Both the position numbers and the translations under genes were made by a program. The notes below the pieces were generated by a model. That model had not been told where the DNA came from, made no database searches, and saw only the letters and a program-made list of their open reading frames with translations. A DNA stretch of 64,000 nt from Aquiflexum sp. TKW24L (GTDB lineage Bacteria; Bacteroidota; Bacteroidia; Cytophagales; Cyclobacteriaceae): contig NZ_JAMFLG010000007.1 of the NCBI RefSeq assembly GCF_023502205.1, forward strand, positions 122,472 through 186,471, in the 5' to 3' direction. How positions within the stretch are numbered: the stretch's first letter is position 1; each line of letters opens with the position of its first letter. This document shows, piece by piece, positions 17,487 to 25,911 of the stretch.

Positions 17487-18191
17487 GTGGAAGAATTTCA
17501 ACTAAGTGTGTCCTATTTTAAAGAGGGAAAATTCCAAGAGGCGTTAACCCAAATCAATTTATCCATCAAAGACGATAGTAAAAACCCTGAATTTTACTTT
17601 TTCCGGGCAAGGGTTTATACCCGTTTGGGAGATTTTGATTCGGCCTTGAGTGATTTTGACAAACTGATTGACTTTGACCCCTATAATCCCTCCTACATCA
17701 ACGACAGGGCTGTCGTCCTCCATTTGATGAAGAATAATGAAGAGGCCATGACTGAATTTGACAGGGCTATCAACCTTGACCCTAAAAATCCTTACAGATT
17801 TGCAAGCAGGGCATATTTTAAGGACCGAATCGGGGATTTGGCTGGGGCAATTGAGGACTATGAAAAAGCAATAGAACTCGATCCTGAGGACGCAGTAGCT
17901 TATAATAACAAAGGATTGGTGGAGGAAAAATTAGGCTACCAAGAAAGGGCAAAATCAAGTTTCTCAAAAGCAGATGACCTTATTGGGTATAAGCCAAGAG
18001 AAACAACCGAATCCTCACCTGAAACAAAAATCCAGGACAAAAACCTCACCGAAAATCCGTCCAAGACAGGTCCAAAAAAAATGACAGCCGGGAGCTATAT
18101 TCAAATGGTCAGAAATATCCTGACCAACCCTTCTACCCGCCAAGAGTTTGTAGTATTTATAAAATCGAAGTTTGTTGGTTCTTCAAAATAG
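17487..18191 (+). CDS. Cytosolic TPR protein
   Basis: Contains about four tetratricopeptide repeats over residues 1-160 (patterns such as YFFRARVYTRLGDFDSALSDF and AYNNKGLVEEKLGYQERA), then a polar linker and a short conserved-looking C-terminal segment. No signal peptide or membrane helix, so probably a cytosolic adaptor; partner unknown. No ATG is available at the start: the frame can begin at TTG 17466 or GTG 17487. I prefer GTG because of the promoter-like site at 17451-17458. Convergent with the universal stress gene, 5 nt apart. Confidence 0.8.
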   Translation: MEEFQLSVSYFKEGKFQEALTQINLSIKDDSKNPEFYFFRARVYTRLGDFDSALSDFDKLIDFDPYNPSYINDRAVVLHLMKNNEEAMTEFDRAINLDPKNPYRFASRAYFKDRIGDLAGAIEDYEKAIELDPEDAVAYNNKGLVEEKLGYQERAKSSFSKADDLIGYKPRETTESSPETKIQDKNLTENPSKTGPKKMTAGSYIQMVRNILTNPSTRQEFVVFIKSKFVGSSK

Positions 18192-18196
18192 AACGC

Positions 18197-19039
18197 TTAC
18201 ACTTTTTTGATTACAAGCAGTGGCTTATTGATGAAATAAGACATTTTCCTCGAAAGGTTGTTGGAAAAAATCTGTTCAAACCAAGTTTTCTTTTTGCTTA
18301 GGGTAATCAGAATATCGCCTTTGGCAATGATCAGGTAATTTTCTAGGCCGAGTCCCGGTTCGTCTCTGTAGGATTTGAGAACAAAGTTCACTTTTTCATA
18401 TTTGATAAATGGCTTTATCTCTTGCACCATCGTAATATGTAAGGACTTGTCGATATTCTTCATCTTGGTACTTACATGGACTATATCGATTTCACTTTCC
18501 CAGAATCTGGCCAATTCAACCACTTTTTGAACGGCTAATTTATCTTCTTCCAAATAGTCCGTGGCATACACCAGCTTTTTTGGAGACTTGAAAAAAACCT
18601 TCCGCGGAATAACCATCACATCTCTTTCAGATTTTTCCACTAGCCTACTCGCTCTGGTGCCAATATAATTTTGCTTAAAATCATTGACACCTTCAGTTCC
18701 CATGATGATCAGGTCGGCATTATTGGCATCAGCATAATCCAAAATTGTGTTGACAGTCTTTCCTTCAATGAATTCACTTTGGCAGGATTTCAATCCTTTT
18801 GGAATACTTTCCTGGCTGACAATTTTCACCAGATTATCCAGCTTTTTTTGAATAAAACTGTATTGGTCTCCGGCGTGAAATTCACTTGAAGCCAGTTTTT
18901 GGTAATCTTCCTTGTCCGGGACGTGGAATAAAAATAAATCGGCTTTGTACATTTCTCCCAATTTGGCAGCGTATTCTATGGCATTGAGTGAACATTCAGA
19001 GAAATCTGTCGGGCAAACGATCTTAAAAGTAGTGTCCAT
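18197..19039 (-). CDS. Universal stress protein, tandem UspA domains
   Basis: Two UspA folds in one 280-residue chain, as is common in Bacteroidota. The first (about 1-147) begins TFKIVCPTDFSECSLNAIEYA and ends with the nucleotide-site-like block IMGTEGVNDFKQNYIGTRASRLVEKSERDVMVIP (read here in parts). The second (about 150-280) starts with KKLVYATDYLEED and lacks a full GxxG-S/T signature. Probably binds a nucleotide or acts as a stress regulator. Lies 12 nt downstream of the hydroxyacid dehydrogenase on the same strand, suggesting co-transcription. Confidence 0.87.
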   Translation of the reverse strand: MDTTFKIVCPTDFSECSLNAIEYAAKLGEMYKADLFLFHVPDKEDYQKLASSEFHAGDQYSFIQKKLDNLVKIVSQESIPKGLKSCQSEFIEGKTVNTILDYADANNADLIIMGTEGVNDFKQNYIGTRASRLVEKSERDVMVIPRKVFFKSPKKLVYATDYLEEDKLAVQKVVELARFWESEIDIVHVSTKMKNIDKSLHITMVQEIKPFIKYEKVNFVLKSYRDEPGLGLENYLIIAKGDILITLSKKKTWFEQIFSNNLSRKMSYFINKPLLVIKKV

Positions 19040-19051
19040 TTTATTGACTTG

Positions 19052-19972
19052 TTAATAACCTAAAATTGGGTTTATCTGATTCAGTAGTTTTTTCTTGCTT
19101 TTTATCCTTTTATAGTTTTCAATTATTTGTGGTATGGCAGAATTTGGATTTGTTACGCTTGCTATATGCGGCGTAACTGTAATTTTGTCAGAATTCCAAA
19201 AGGGATGTTCTTGTGGCAAAGGTTCTTTCCTAAAAACATCCAAAAAAGCACCTGATATGATGCCTTCACCGATTGCTGTCACCAGATCATCTTCTACAAG
19301 ATGACTGCCTCTCGCTACATTTATGATGTAAGTACCTTTTTTACACTTTCGAAAAAAATCCAGATTCAGAATATTTTCGGTGCTTGGTGTCAAAGGTAAC
19401 ATACAAATAATAAGGTTTACATTATTTAAAAATTGAGGTAGTTCATTTCCATAGAAATAAGGATAATCCACATCAGACTTTGGGCTGTTACCATATCCAA
19501 ACACTGAAAATCCCAACATCTTCAATTTTTCAATAACATCCCCACCCAATGCCCCGACCCCCATGACTCCAACCTGAAGATCAAGTTCGGGATTACTCAT
19601 ATCCCAAACCTTATTTTTTTGATTGGACTGATACCTGTACAATTGCCTTTGGTAGTTTAAAGTGGCCATGACCACATAATTGGTCATTGGAACAGTAAGC
19701 CCCGGATCAACAATTCTGGTGATCGGCAATGTAAGCGGTATCTCAGGATCACTTAAAATATGGTCAACTCCGGCACCCATTGAGCATATCAACTTCAGGT
19801 TTGGAAATTCCTTCAGAATACCCTTGGGATGCTGCCACAAAATAGCAAGCTCCACAGAATCTTTATTTCTGATATCCGGAAAAATTTGAATATCAATATC
19901 AGGATCTGAATTTTTAAAAGTTTTAACCCAAGAGCTTACGTCTCTTCCGGGTGAAATAATGGCTATACTCAT
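19052..19972 (-). CDS. D-isomer-specific 2-hydroxyacid dehydrogenase, GhrA-like
   Basis: Probably reduces glyoxylate or hydroxypyruvate with NAD(P)H. The nucleotide-binding fold shows VGVMGVGALGGDVIEKL (about residues 133-149), then LIICMLPLTPSTENIL, the catalytic arginine in INVARGSHLV, glutamate in FRKEPLP and histidine in VTPHIAS. The 306-residue length and the N-terminal half resemble GhrA rather than SerA. The neighbour downstream is a stress protein; no pathway context is evident. Glyoxylate specificity is by family likeness only. Confidence 0.85.
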   Translation of the reverse strand: MSIAIISPGRDVSSWVKTFKNSDPDIDIQIFPDIRNKDSVELAILWQHPKGILKEFPNLKLICSMGAGVDHILSDPEIPLTLPITRIVDPGLTVPMTNYVVMATLNYQRQLYRYQSNQKNKVWDMSNPELDLQVGVMGVGALGGDVIEKLKMLGFSVFGYGNSPKSDVDYPYFYGNELPQFLNNVNLIICMLPLTPSTENILNLDFFRKCKKGTYIINVARGSHLVEDDLVTAIGEGIISGAFLDVFRKEPLPQEHPFWNSDKITVTPHIASVTNPNSAIPQIIENYKRIKSKKKLLNQINPILGY

Positions 19973-20128
19973 CGGTTTTTTTCGAAATTACAATTTGATT
20001 CCAAGTTGCCTCTCTATTCAGTTAATTAAAAAAACAATTCTTTAAGCGGTAACAATAGGTCCAATTTTTGAAAATATTTAAAGTTGCCTTTTTCAAAAAG
20101 ACTAAAATTCTACTGACTGAATAATTAT

Positions 20129-20136
20129 TATCTTTG
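20129..20136 (+). promoter_or_regulatory. Candidate -7 element for the DUF2911 gene
   Basis: TATCTTTG matches the Bacteroidota -7 consensus TAnnTTTG; transcription would start about 35 nt before the ATG at 20178. No clear -33 element is present. Confidence 0.4.
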
Positions 20137-20177
20137 TATTATTCAGATCTAGATCAACTAAATTAACATACAAAAAA

Positions 20178-21029
20178 ATGAAAAGCAAATCCATTTTATT
20201 GCAATTTATAATAATTGCCACATTTTCCTCCCTTGCTGTCGGCCAACAGATTCAAATGCCTCAAGCTAGTCCAGCTGCAACTATCAGTCAAAAAATTGGA
20301 CTTACAGATGTTAGCTTTGAATATAGCCGACCCAGTACCAAAGGAAGGAAAATATTCGGAGAATTAGTTCCATTTGGTGAAGTATGGAGAACTGGTGCAA
20401 ATGCAGCAACAATCATCAATTTTAAGAATGAAGCAAAGGTGGAAGGAAATTTAGTGCCTGCAGGCTCTTACGCCCTTTATTCCATTCCCGACAAAGGAGA
20501 ATGGACTATTATCCTATCAAAAAACACAAAATTGTGGGGAGCGGTTGGGTATGATGCCAAAGATGACCTTGTTAGGTTCAAAGTCAAATCAGGTAAAACA
20601 GGCCAGAAGTATGAAACCATGGAAATCAATTTTGTCGACATGACAGATACTGGAGCCACAATTGCTTTGAAATGGGAAACCACAAGGGTTAAGTTCAGAA
20701 TTGAAACAGAAGTAGATAGCATTGTAATGGCAGAAATCAAATCTTTGGTAATCGATAAAGAAGCCGAGAATCCGGGATTACTATATCAAGCAGCCAATTA
20801 TTACTTCACAAACAACAAGGACTTGGACCAAGCGTATGACTGGATCACCAAATCTGTAAGTGAGGATCCGAAATATTGGACCATGCACCTGAAAGCAAAA
20901 ATTGAATTGGCTTTAGGTAAGAAAAAAGAAGCTATTGACAGCGCTACCAAATCAATGGAATTGGCTAAAGAAGCCAAAAACCCAGATTACGTAAGCCTCA
21001 ATGAGAGATTGATCAAGTCGATTAAATAA
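20178..21029 (+). CDS. Exported DUF2911 protein with C-terminal TPR-like part
   Basis: A signal peptide (about residues 1-22, ending AVGQQ) leads into a DUF2911 domain (about 30-170) with the characteristic ISQKIGLTDVSFEYSRPSTKGRKIFG start, followed by PFGEVWRTGANAATII. The C-terminal part (about 180-283) is helical with TPR-like pairs. DUF2911 is abundant in Bacteroidota but has no established function. The gene has its own promoter-like site and a strong terminator, so it is probably a single-gene transcript. Confidence 0.88.
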   Translation: MKSKSILLQFIIIATFSSLAVGQQIQMPQASPAATISQKIGLTDVSFEYSRPSTKGRKIFGELVPFGEVWRTGANAATIINFKNEAKVEGNLVPAGSYALYSIPDKGEWTIILSKNTKLWGAVGYDAKDDLVRFKVKSGKTGQKYETMEINFVDMTDTGATIALKWETTRVKFRIETEVDSIVMAEIKSLVIDKEAENPGLLYQAANYYFTNNKDLDQAYDWITKSVSEDPKYWTMHLKAKIELALGKKKEAIDSATKSMELAKEAKNPDYVSLNERLIKSIK

Positions 21030-21061
21030 TATTTACGCTATACTCAAGATTCTTGATATTG

Positions 21062-21090
21062 AAAAGTGGTACCTCAAAGACCACTTTTTT
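21062..21090 (+). terminator. Intrinsic terminator after the DUF2911 gene
   Basis: AAAAGTGGT (21062-21070) pairs with ACCACTTTT (21080-21088) around a nine-base loop and runs into six T residues (21085-21090). It lies 32 nt after the stop codon. Confidence 0.8.
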
Positions 21091-21275
21091 CTTTGCCTAA
21101 AATATATAGATAAGAGAGGCAAAGTAACCGGAATGAAATATTTGCACGATATACTCTTAAGAGAAAATATATTAAGAAAAATGGATTCTATCCTTCTCAA
21201 TCGATTTCAGGACTAAGTGCCAAAAATCACAAAAGTATTTTGTTCAATAAAAGGGATTACTTTTTAATAATATGC

Positions 21276-21283
21276 TAATTTTG
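21276..21283 (+). promoter_or_regulatory. Candidate -7 element for the serB-serA fusion
   Basis: TAATTTTG matches TAnnTTTG. It lies downstream of the longest possible ATG (21272), so if real it fixes the start at the ATG at 21314, with a leader of about 25 nt. Confidence 0.4.
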
Positions 21284-21313
21284 AGCTTAGATCATAAAAA
21301 ATCCACAGCAATA

Positions 21314-23206
21314 ATGCCCAACAACAAGAAATTTATCATTGATTTTGACAGTACATTTACACAGGTTGAAGCGTTGGACGTATTGGGCGAAATCAGTCTA
21401 AAGAATGATCCAAAAAGAGCTGAAAAAATCCAGGCCATCAAAGACATCACCGATCTTGGAATGGAAGGAAGTCTCAACTTCCGCGAAAGTCTTGAAAGAA
21501 GGTTGGATATATTAGAAGCTTCCAAGCCTCAAATCTCTGAATTGATCACCGAACTGAAAACCAAAGTTTCCAAATCATTTCAGCGGAACAAAGAATTTTT
21601 TGAAGAAAATGCCGACAACATCATTATCATTTCCAACGGTTTCAAGGATTTTATCACCCCCATAGTCGGGGAATACGGAATCAAAGCTGAAAATGTATTT
21701 GCCAATGAGTTTATTTACAACGATGCAGGCAAAATCATTGACTTCAACCGCGACAATGTCCTTTCCAAAAACGGAGGCAAATCCATAACCATCAAAACCC
21801 TCAATCTTGAAGGTGATATTTACGTGATTGGTGATGGATACACGGATTATGAAATCAAAGAATCAGGCCTTGCCAATAAATTCTATGCATTCACAGAAAA
21901 TGTCGAAAGGCCAAAAGTGACTTCCAAAGCGGACCATATTGCACCGAGTTTAGATGAAATCCTTTATGTCAATAAAATGAACAAGAAATTTTCCTACCCA
22001 AAAAGCCGAATCAATGTACTCCTTCTTGAAAATGTCCACCCAATCGGGGTGGAATTGATGAAACAAGAAGGCTATAATGTGGAAGTAATCAGCTCTGCCC
22101 TCAGCGAAGAAGAACTTGCCGAAAAAATCAAAAATGTGAGCATCCTTGGCATCCGCTCCAAAACCAATGTCACCAAAAAAGTATTGGAAAATGCCAATAG
22201 GCTGATTTCCATAGGTGCTTTTTGCATCGGTACCAATCAGATTGATTTGGAAACCTGCACGGAAAAAGGCATAGCGGTATTCAATGCACCCTTCAGCAAC
22301 ACCCGTTCTGTAGTGGAAATGGCCATCGCTGAAATCATATTCCTCATGAGAGGATTTCATGACAAAAGCCATGGTATGCACAAAGGCATTTGGGACAAAT
22401 CAGCTTCCGGAAGTTTTGAAATTCGCGGGAAAAAATTGGGAATCGTAGGTTACGGAAATATCGGTGCACAGCTTTCAGTCTTGGCCGAAAACATGGGAAT
22501 GGATGTCTACTACTATGATGTCATCGAAAAGCTTGCACTCGGAAATGCCACAAAAATCGATTCTTTGGATGAATTGCTAAAAACCTGCGATGTGATTACC
22601 CTCCATGTGGATGGAAGAAAAGACAACAAATGCCTGATCGACAAATCTAAAATTGAGATGATGAAAAAGGGTTCCTACCTAGTGAACCTCAGCCGTGGCC
22701 ACGTGGTAGACATCCCTGCCTTGAAAGCTGCTTTGGAATCAGGACATATTGCCGGTACTGCAGTGGATGTATTTCCGCATGAACCAAAAAATAACGATGA
22801 ACCTTTTGCTTCGGAATTGATAGGTATGAAAAATACCATCCTGACTCCCCATATCGGTGGATCGACATTGGAAGCGCAGCAAAACATTGCACGTTTTGTT
22901 CCAGGCAAAATCATGGAATACGTCAATACGGGCAATACTTACAACTCAGTAAACTTCCCCAATATCCAATTGCCATTCCTTAAAGATGCCCACAGATTGA
23001 TACATGTTCATCATAACGAACCTGGTGTTCTTGCCAAAATCAACCTTATCCTTGCAAGCTATAACATCAACATAGTAGGCCAATACCTCAAAACAAACGA
23101 AACAATTGGATATGTGATTTCTGATATTAATAAGGCTTATTCTCCGGAAATGATCGAAGCCATGAAAGAAATACCCGGTACAATCAGATTTAGAGTACTT
23201 TATTGA
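21314..23206 (+). CDS. serA: SerB-SerA fusion: phosphoserine phosphatase-like HAD domain plus phosphoglycerate dehydrogenase
   Basis: The C-terminal 400 residues are 3-phosphoglycerate dehydrogenase, first step of serine synthesis: NAD motif GIVGYGNIGAQL, catalytic R in NLSRGHVVD, E in FPHEPK, H in TPHIGGST, and an ACT domain (last 75 residues). The N-terminal 225 residues are a HAD phosphatase of the SerB type with all four motifs: D10-F-D12-S-T, ISNGF, the KNGGK lysine and GDGYTDYE. Both ends of the serine pathway (dehydrogenase and phosphatase) thus lie in one 630-residue chain. An upstream ATG at 21272 adds 14 residues not resembling the family; 21314 is preferred. Confidence 0.92.
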   Translation: MPNNKKFIIDFDSTFTQVEALDVLGEISLKNDPKRAEKIQAIKDITDLGMEGSLNFRESLERRLDILEASKPQISELITELKTKVSKSFQRNKEFFEENADNIIIISNGFKDFITPIVGEYGIKAENVFANEFIYNDAGKIIDFNRDNVLSKNGGKSITIKTLNLEGDIYVIGDGYTDYEIKESGLANKFYAFTENVERPKVTSKADHIAPSLDEILYVNKMNKKFSYPKSRINVLLLENVHPIGVELMKQEGYNVEVISSALSEEELAEKIKNVSILGIRSKTNVTKKVLENANRLISIGAFCIGTNQIDLETCTEKGIAVFNAPFSNTRSVVEMAIAEIIFLMRGFHDKSHGMHKGIWDKSASGSFEIRGKKLGIVGYGNIGAQLSVLAENMGMDVYYYDVIEKLALGNATKIDSLDELLKTCDVITLHVDGRKDNKCLIDKSKIEMMKKGSYLVNLSRGHVVDIPALKAALESGHIAGTAVDVFPHEPKNNDEPFASELIGMKNTILTPHIGGSTLEAQQNIARFVPGKIMEYVNTGNTYNSVNFPNIQLPFLKDAHRLIHVHHNEPGVLAKINLILASYNINIVGQYLKTNETIGYVISDINKAYSPEMIEAMKEIPGTIRFRVLY

Positions 23207-23212
23207 AATGTT

Positions 23213-23296
23213 AAATTGAAATTGATTGAAATACAATAGAAATAGATTGAAATACAATAGAAATACAATAGAAATAGATTGAAATACATTGAAATA
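23213..23296. repeat. Tandem repeat, about 10-11-bp period
   Basis: About eight consecutive short units alternating between ATTGAAATAC and AATAGAAATAG/C fill the space between the serA stop and its terminator. The period equals one helical turn and the A-tracts are in phase, so the DNA may be curved. The sequence is non-coding in all likelihood. Confidence 0.75.
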
Positions 23297-23335
23297 AAAA
23301 GAGGCAAGGAGGGATCGTTGCCTCTTTTTATTTTT
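23296..23335 (+). terminator. Intrinsic terminator after serA fusion
   Basis: AAAAAGAGGCAA (23296-23307) pairs perfectly with TTGCCTCTTTTT (23318-23329) around a ten-base loop and is followed by ATTTTT. The A-rich left arm also gives a T-run on the minus strand, so it could serve the convergent RES gene as well. Confidence 0.85.
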
Positions 23336-23398
23336 ACAAACTTATCTCCAGAAAGCTCTTCAAGGTAGCTCAAATACCATCCTCATTAAAATTTGAGA

Positions 23399-23854
23399 TT
23401 ATCGAATAATGCGCGAATCCAAATTCAAGGGATATACTTTATGTGTCACTTTCAAAAAATCAACTGATATTGGATTGAGGACGAAATTCAAGGAGGTTTT
23501 ATCCACAATGGAAGGGACACCAAAACAAAGAATTCCGCTTTGGAGTAATTGAGAACCGAATTGCTGCGAAGCTCTCAATGGTGGTATTGCATCCCAACCG
23601 TCCGGCAATTCATTTATTTTAGGAATAAATACGCCCTCCTCGGGAACATCAAACTCCATGACGGAATACAACACGTACCTTTCTGAAGAAAATAATTCGG
23701 AATCAATGGTAAGCCTTTCCAACAAGGAGGAAGAAATGGATGCGCTCCCATAGAGGGCCGGGAAACCTTGAAAATTCCACCTGCCGCCATACAATTTGGC
23801 CCCTTCTCCACTGACATCGCAATATTGATTCAACGCGATACGGTAAACTTTCAT
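23399..23854 (-). CDS. RES domain toxin, second pair
   Basis: Predicted NAD+-depleting toxin. RES features: R5 in VYRIA, GGRWN at residues 23-27, Y35 in ALYGSASISSS, E46 in LLERL, and the CFGVPSIV serine block in the last third. The 151-residue frame is intact. It begins 6 nt after the antitoxin stop. Compared with the first RES protein, the region between the glutamate and the serine block is different in sequence, so cross-neutralisation is not expected but untested. Confidence 0.88.
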   Translation of the reverse strand: MKVYRIALNQYCDVSGEGAKLYGGRWNFQGFPALYGSASISSSLLERLTIDSELFSSERYVLYSVMEFDVPEEGVFIPKINELPDGWDAIPPLRASQQFGSQLLQSGILCFGVPSIVDKTSLNFVLNPISVDFLKVTHKVYPLNLDSRIIR

Positions 23855-23860
23855 CTATCC

Positions 23861-24322
23861 TCAAATAGCAATACCGTGCTGCAAGCGCATAATCTCGGTC
23901 TTTAGAATATCAAGGCCTTCAGAAACATCAAGAAGATCAAGTGGAATTCTATTGCCGATTGTAAAAAGTGGCCTCTCCATCCAGCGCCTAAAACCCTCAC
24001 TGCCAAAATAATTGGTACCCAAAGCATATAATTCAGCCAATTCATACATCTTTTCAGATTGAACGACATCAAAAACATCTTTTCTCTGAAGCGTCTTGGC
24101 AGAAACAGACAAAGCAGCAGCCAAGGTATTATTATCGAGACCGGATATCTCTTTCAATCCCTCAAAGGATCTTTTCTTCAAGCCTTTTCGGAAAGTATCC
24201 ACCCTTTGGAATGGTTCATCTAACCTTCCATATTCCACATTCAAGATATCATGGGCAGACAATCGGGACTTTCTGTAATAGGCCACCGCAGGCTCGCTTA
24301 CAATTGAGGGTTTCTTTTCCAT
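23861..24322 (-). CDS. Xre/MbcA/ParS-type antitoxin, second pair
   Basis: Antitoxin for the RES toxin downstream. After an N-terminal segment, a helix-turn-helix-like part (about residues 50-85) has LKEISGLDNNTLAAALSVSAKTLQRK, and the C-terminal toxin-binding DUF2384 domain has LYALGTNYFGSEGFRRWMERPLFTIGNRIPLDLL. At 153 aa it is of normal length. Two near-identical 13-bp direct repeats lie immediately upstream and are likely to be its operator. Confidence 0.88.
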   Translation of the reverse strand: MEKKPSIVSEPAVAYYRKSRLSAHDILNVEYGRLDEPFQRVDTFRKGLKKRSFEGLKEISGLDNNTLAAALSVSAKTLQRKDVFDVVQSEKMYELAELYALGTNYFGSEGFRRWMERPLFTIGNRIPLDLLDVSEGLDILKTEIMRLQHGIAI

Positions 24323-24331
24323 TCCAATATC

Positions 24332-24366
24332 ACGTAAATTGTCCTCTAATATAACGTAATTTGTCC
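24332..24366 (-). promoter_or_regulatory. Paired 13-bp direct repeats, candidate operator of second Xre/RES pair
   Basis: ACGTAAATTGTCC (24332-24344) and ACGTAATTTGTCC (24354-24366) differ by one base and are spaced 22 bp start to start, that is two helical turns, so two protein units would bind the same DNA face. They lie 10 bp upstream of the antitoxin start. Autoregulation is inferred from the family. Confidence 0.55.
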
Positions 24367-24462
24367 GGTATTTTTATATGTTTTCTCACTTTTTTTCTGA
24401 GACATAATTCCTTCCTTTCTCTTCGTATAATTTCCCGAAAATTTATCAGGATTAGTTTAGTT

Positions 24463-24470
24463 TATATTTG
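24463..24470 (+). promoter_or_regulatory. Candidate -7 element for the lipoprotein at 24.5 kb
   Basis: TATATTTG matches TAnnTTTG and would give a leader of about 45 nt before the ATG at 24522. No clear -33 element is seen. Confidence 0.35.
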
Positions 24471-24521
24471 GAAAAACTATAAGCTTTCACGACATTTAAA
24501 CATACCTTTCGCCAATTTGCT

Positions 24522-25079
24522 ATGATTAAGAAAATCCTCAGCTTCGTACTCATTGGTTTACTTTTTATTTCTTGTGCAGAAAAAGAAGATCCTGAAACTA
24601 TTTTTGGTGAATATCTGCCACAATCAATAATTGTTGATCAAGCATTGGATCTCACGGGAGATGGTAATGTTTCAGAGAATTTACTCGCACAACTAGAAAG
24701 TAAAGGTGAATATTCAGGATTAACTTTTCTAAATCTATATAGCCCTGAATATTTTAACGTTAATTTTTCTCAAGTCATTCTAAGGCTTCCCCATCATTTT
24801 GAATTTGAAAACAAAGTTTACCTAGAGTTTTATCAGAATGGAAGAAGAGTCGACAAAGAAAGTAATGGAACACTTACTTTAACTTGGAATACATATCCCT
24901 ATCAATTTGAGTTTCCAGAGCAAATCCATGAGGAAATTGTCATTGAAACTCTTAAAACCAATCTTGGAAATAACTATGTGGAATTGGTGACTTCACAAAG
25001 ACTGTTTGACCATTCCACAAATGAATGGGTTGAGGCAAAAGTTACTTATACTTTTCGAAAGGACGGTCCATGTTGTTAG
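24522..25079 (+). CDS. Hypothetical lipoprotein
   Basis: Unrecognised protein of 185 aa. It has a signal peptide with a lipobox (LLFISC, Cys at about residue 18), so it is probably anchored in a membrane after export. The mature part has predicted beta-strands, for example FSQVILRLPHHFEFENKVYLEFYQNGRR and GTLTLTWNTYPYQFEF, and ends in two adjacent cysteines (GPCC). No domain is recognised. It stands alone between the second toxin-antitoxin pair, which is divergent, and the FAA hydrolase. Confidence 0.75.
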   Translation: MIKKILSFVLIGLLFISCAEKEDPETIFGEYLPQSIIVDQALDLTGDGNVSENLLAQLESKGEYSGLTFLNLYSPEYFNVNFSQVILRLPHHFEFENKVYLEFYQNGRRVDKESNGTLTLTWNTYPYQFEFPEQIHEEIVIETLKTNLGNNYVELVTSQRLFDHSTNEWVEAKVTYTFRKDGPCC

Positions 25080-25299
25080 ACATCAATGATAAAGAAAGAA
25101 GGCTTTGAATTAAGATTTTTGGAGTCCTGTAAAAAAATTAGCCCTCTTAATTTGATTGAAAAAGTAATGGCCTGAAAGCTTTTTAGGGTAAAAAAACCTA
25201 TTTATTTCGTTCTTTTTTAGTCCCTTATCCTGCGTAATATCCCTATGTCTTTCCACAAAAAATCCCTTTCTTTGCCTCAGTCAAAATTCCCCTTCCCTT

Positions 25300-25911
25300 A
25301 TGAAGATTATTGCCATCGGAAGAAACTATGCGGAGCACATTGAGGAACTGAAAAATGAGCGTCCCTCCGCCCCTGTCGTGTTTCTTAAGCCTGATACAGC
25401 CCTACTGAAAAACAACTCCCCATTTTACCATCCTGACTTTTCTGAAAATATCCACCATGAGGTGGAATTGGTTTTGAAGGTGTGTAAGGAAGGCAAACAT
25501 ATCCAGAAAAAGTTTGCCCACCGGTACTTTGACGAAATCGGCATTGGGATCGATTTCACAGCAAGAGACCTTCAGGACAAATGCAAAGCAAAAGGACTTC
25601 CTTGGGAAATCGCCAAAGCTTTTAACGGTTCTGCGCCTGTGGGTGAATTTTTACCTGTGTCGGATTTTGAAAATTTTGCTGATATCAACTTTCACCTCCA
25701 TATCAATGGAGAGTTGAAGCAAAAAGGAAATACATCCATGATGCTGTTTGATTTTAGCGTAATCATAGAATATGTGTCCCAATATTTTACTTTGAAAAAA
25801 GGGGACCTCATCTTTACCGGTACTCCAGCAGGTGTAAGCAAAGTCTCGGTCGGAGATAGATTAGAAGCGTTTATAGAAGACAAAAAGCTATTGGATTTTG
25901 AAGTCAAGTAA
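25300..25911 (+). CDS. Fumarylacetoacetate hydrolase family protein
   Basis: FAH-fold metal-dependent enzyme; small members of this length (203 aa) include acylpyruvate hydrolases and oxaloacetate decarboxylases. The start IIAIGRNYAEHIEEL, the metal-binding glutamate in IHHEVELVLKV, FTARDLQDKCKAKGLPWEIAKAF (in parts) and the C-terminal FTGTPAGV are all typical. Substrate is unknown. The 3' end overlaps the next gene by 14 nt, so the two are translationally linked. Confidence 0.88.
   Translation: MKIIAIGRNYAEHIEELKNERPSAPVVFLKPDTALLKNNSPFYHPDFSENIHHEVELVLKVCKEGKHIQKKFAHRYFDEIGIGIDFTARDLQDKCKAKGLPWEIAKAFNGSAPVGEFLPVSDFENFADINFHLHINGELKQKGNTSMMLFDFSVIIEYVSQYFTLKKGDLIFTGTPAGVSKVSVGDRLEAFIEDKKLLDFEVK

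Noticed and set aside
23213..23296. Possible CRISPR-like or origin-type repeat array
   Set aside because: Units are 10-11 bp without spacers; no DnaA-box pattern or replication gene accompanies them.
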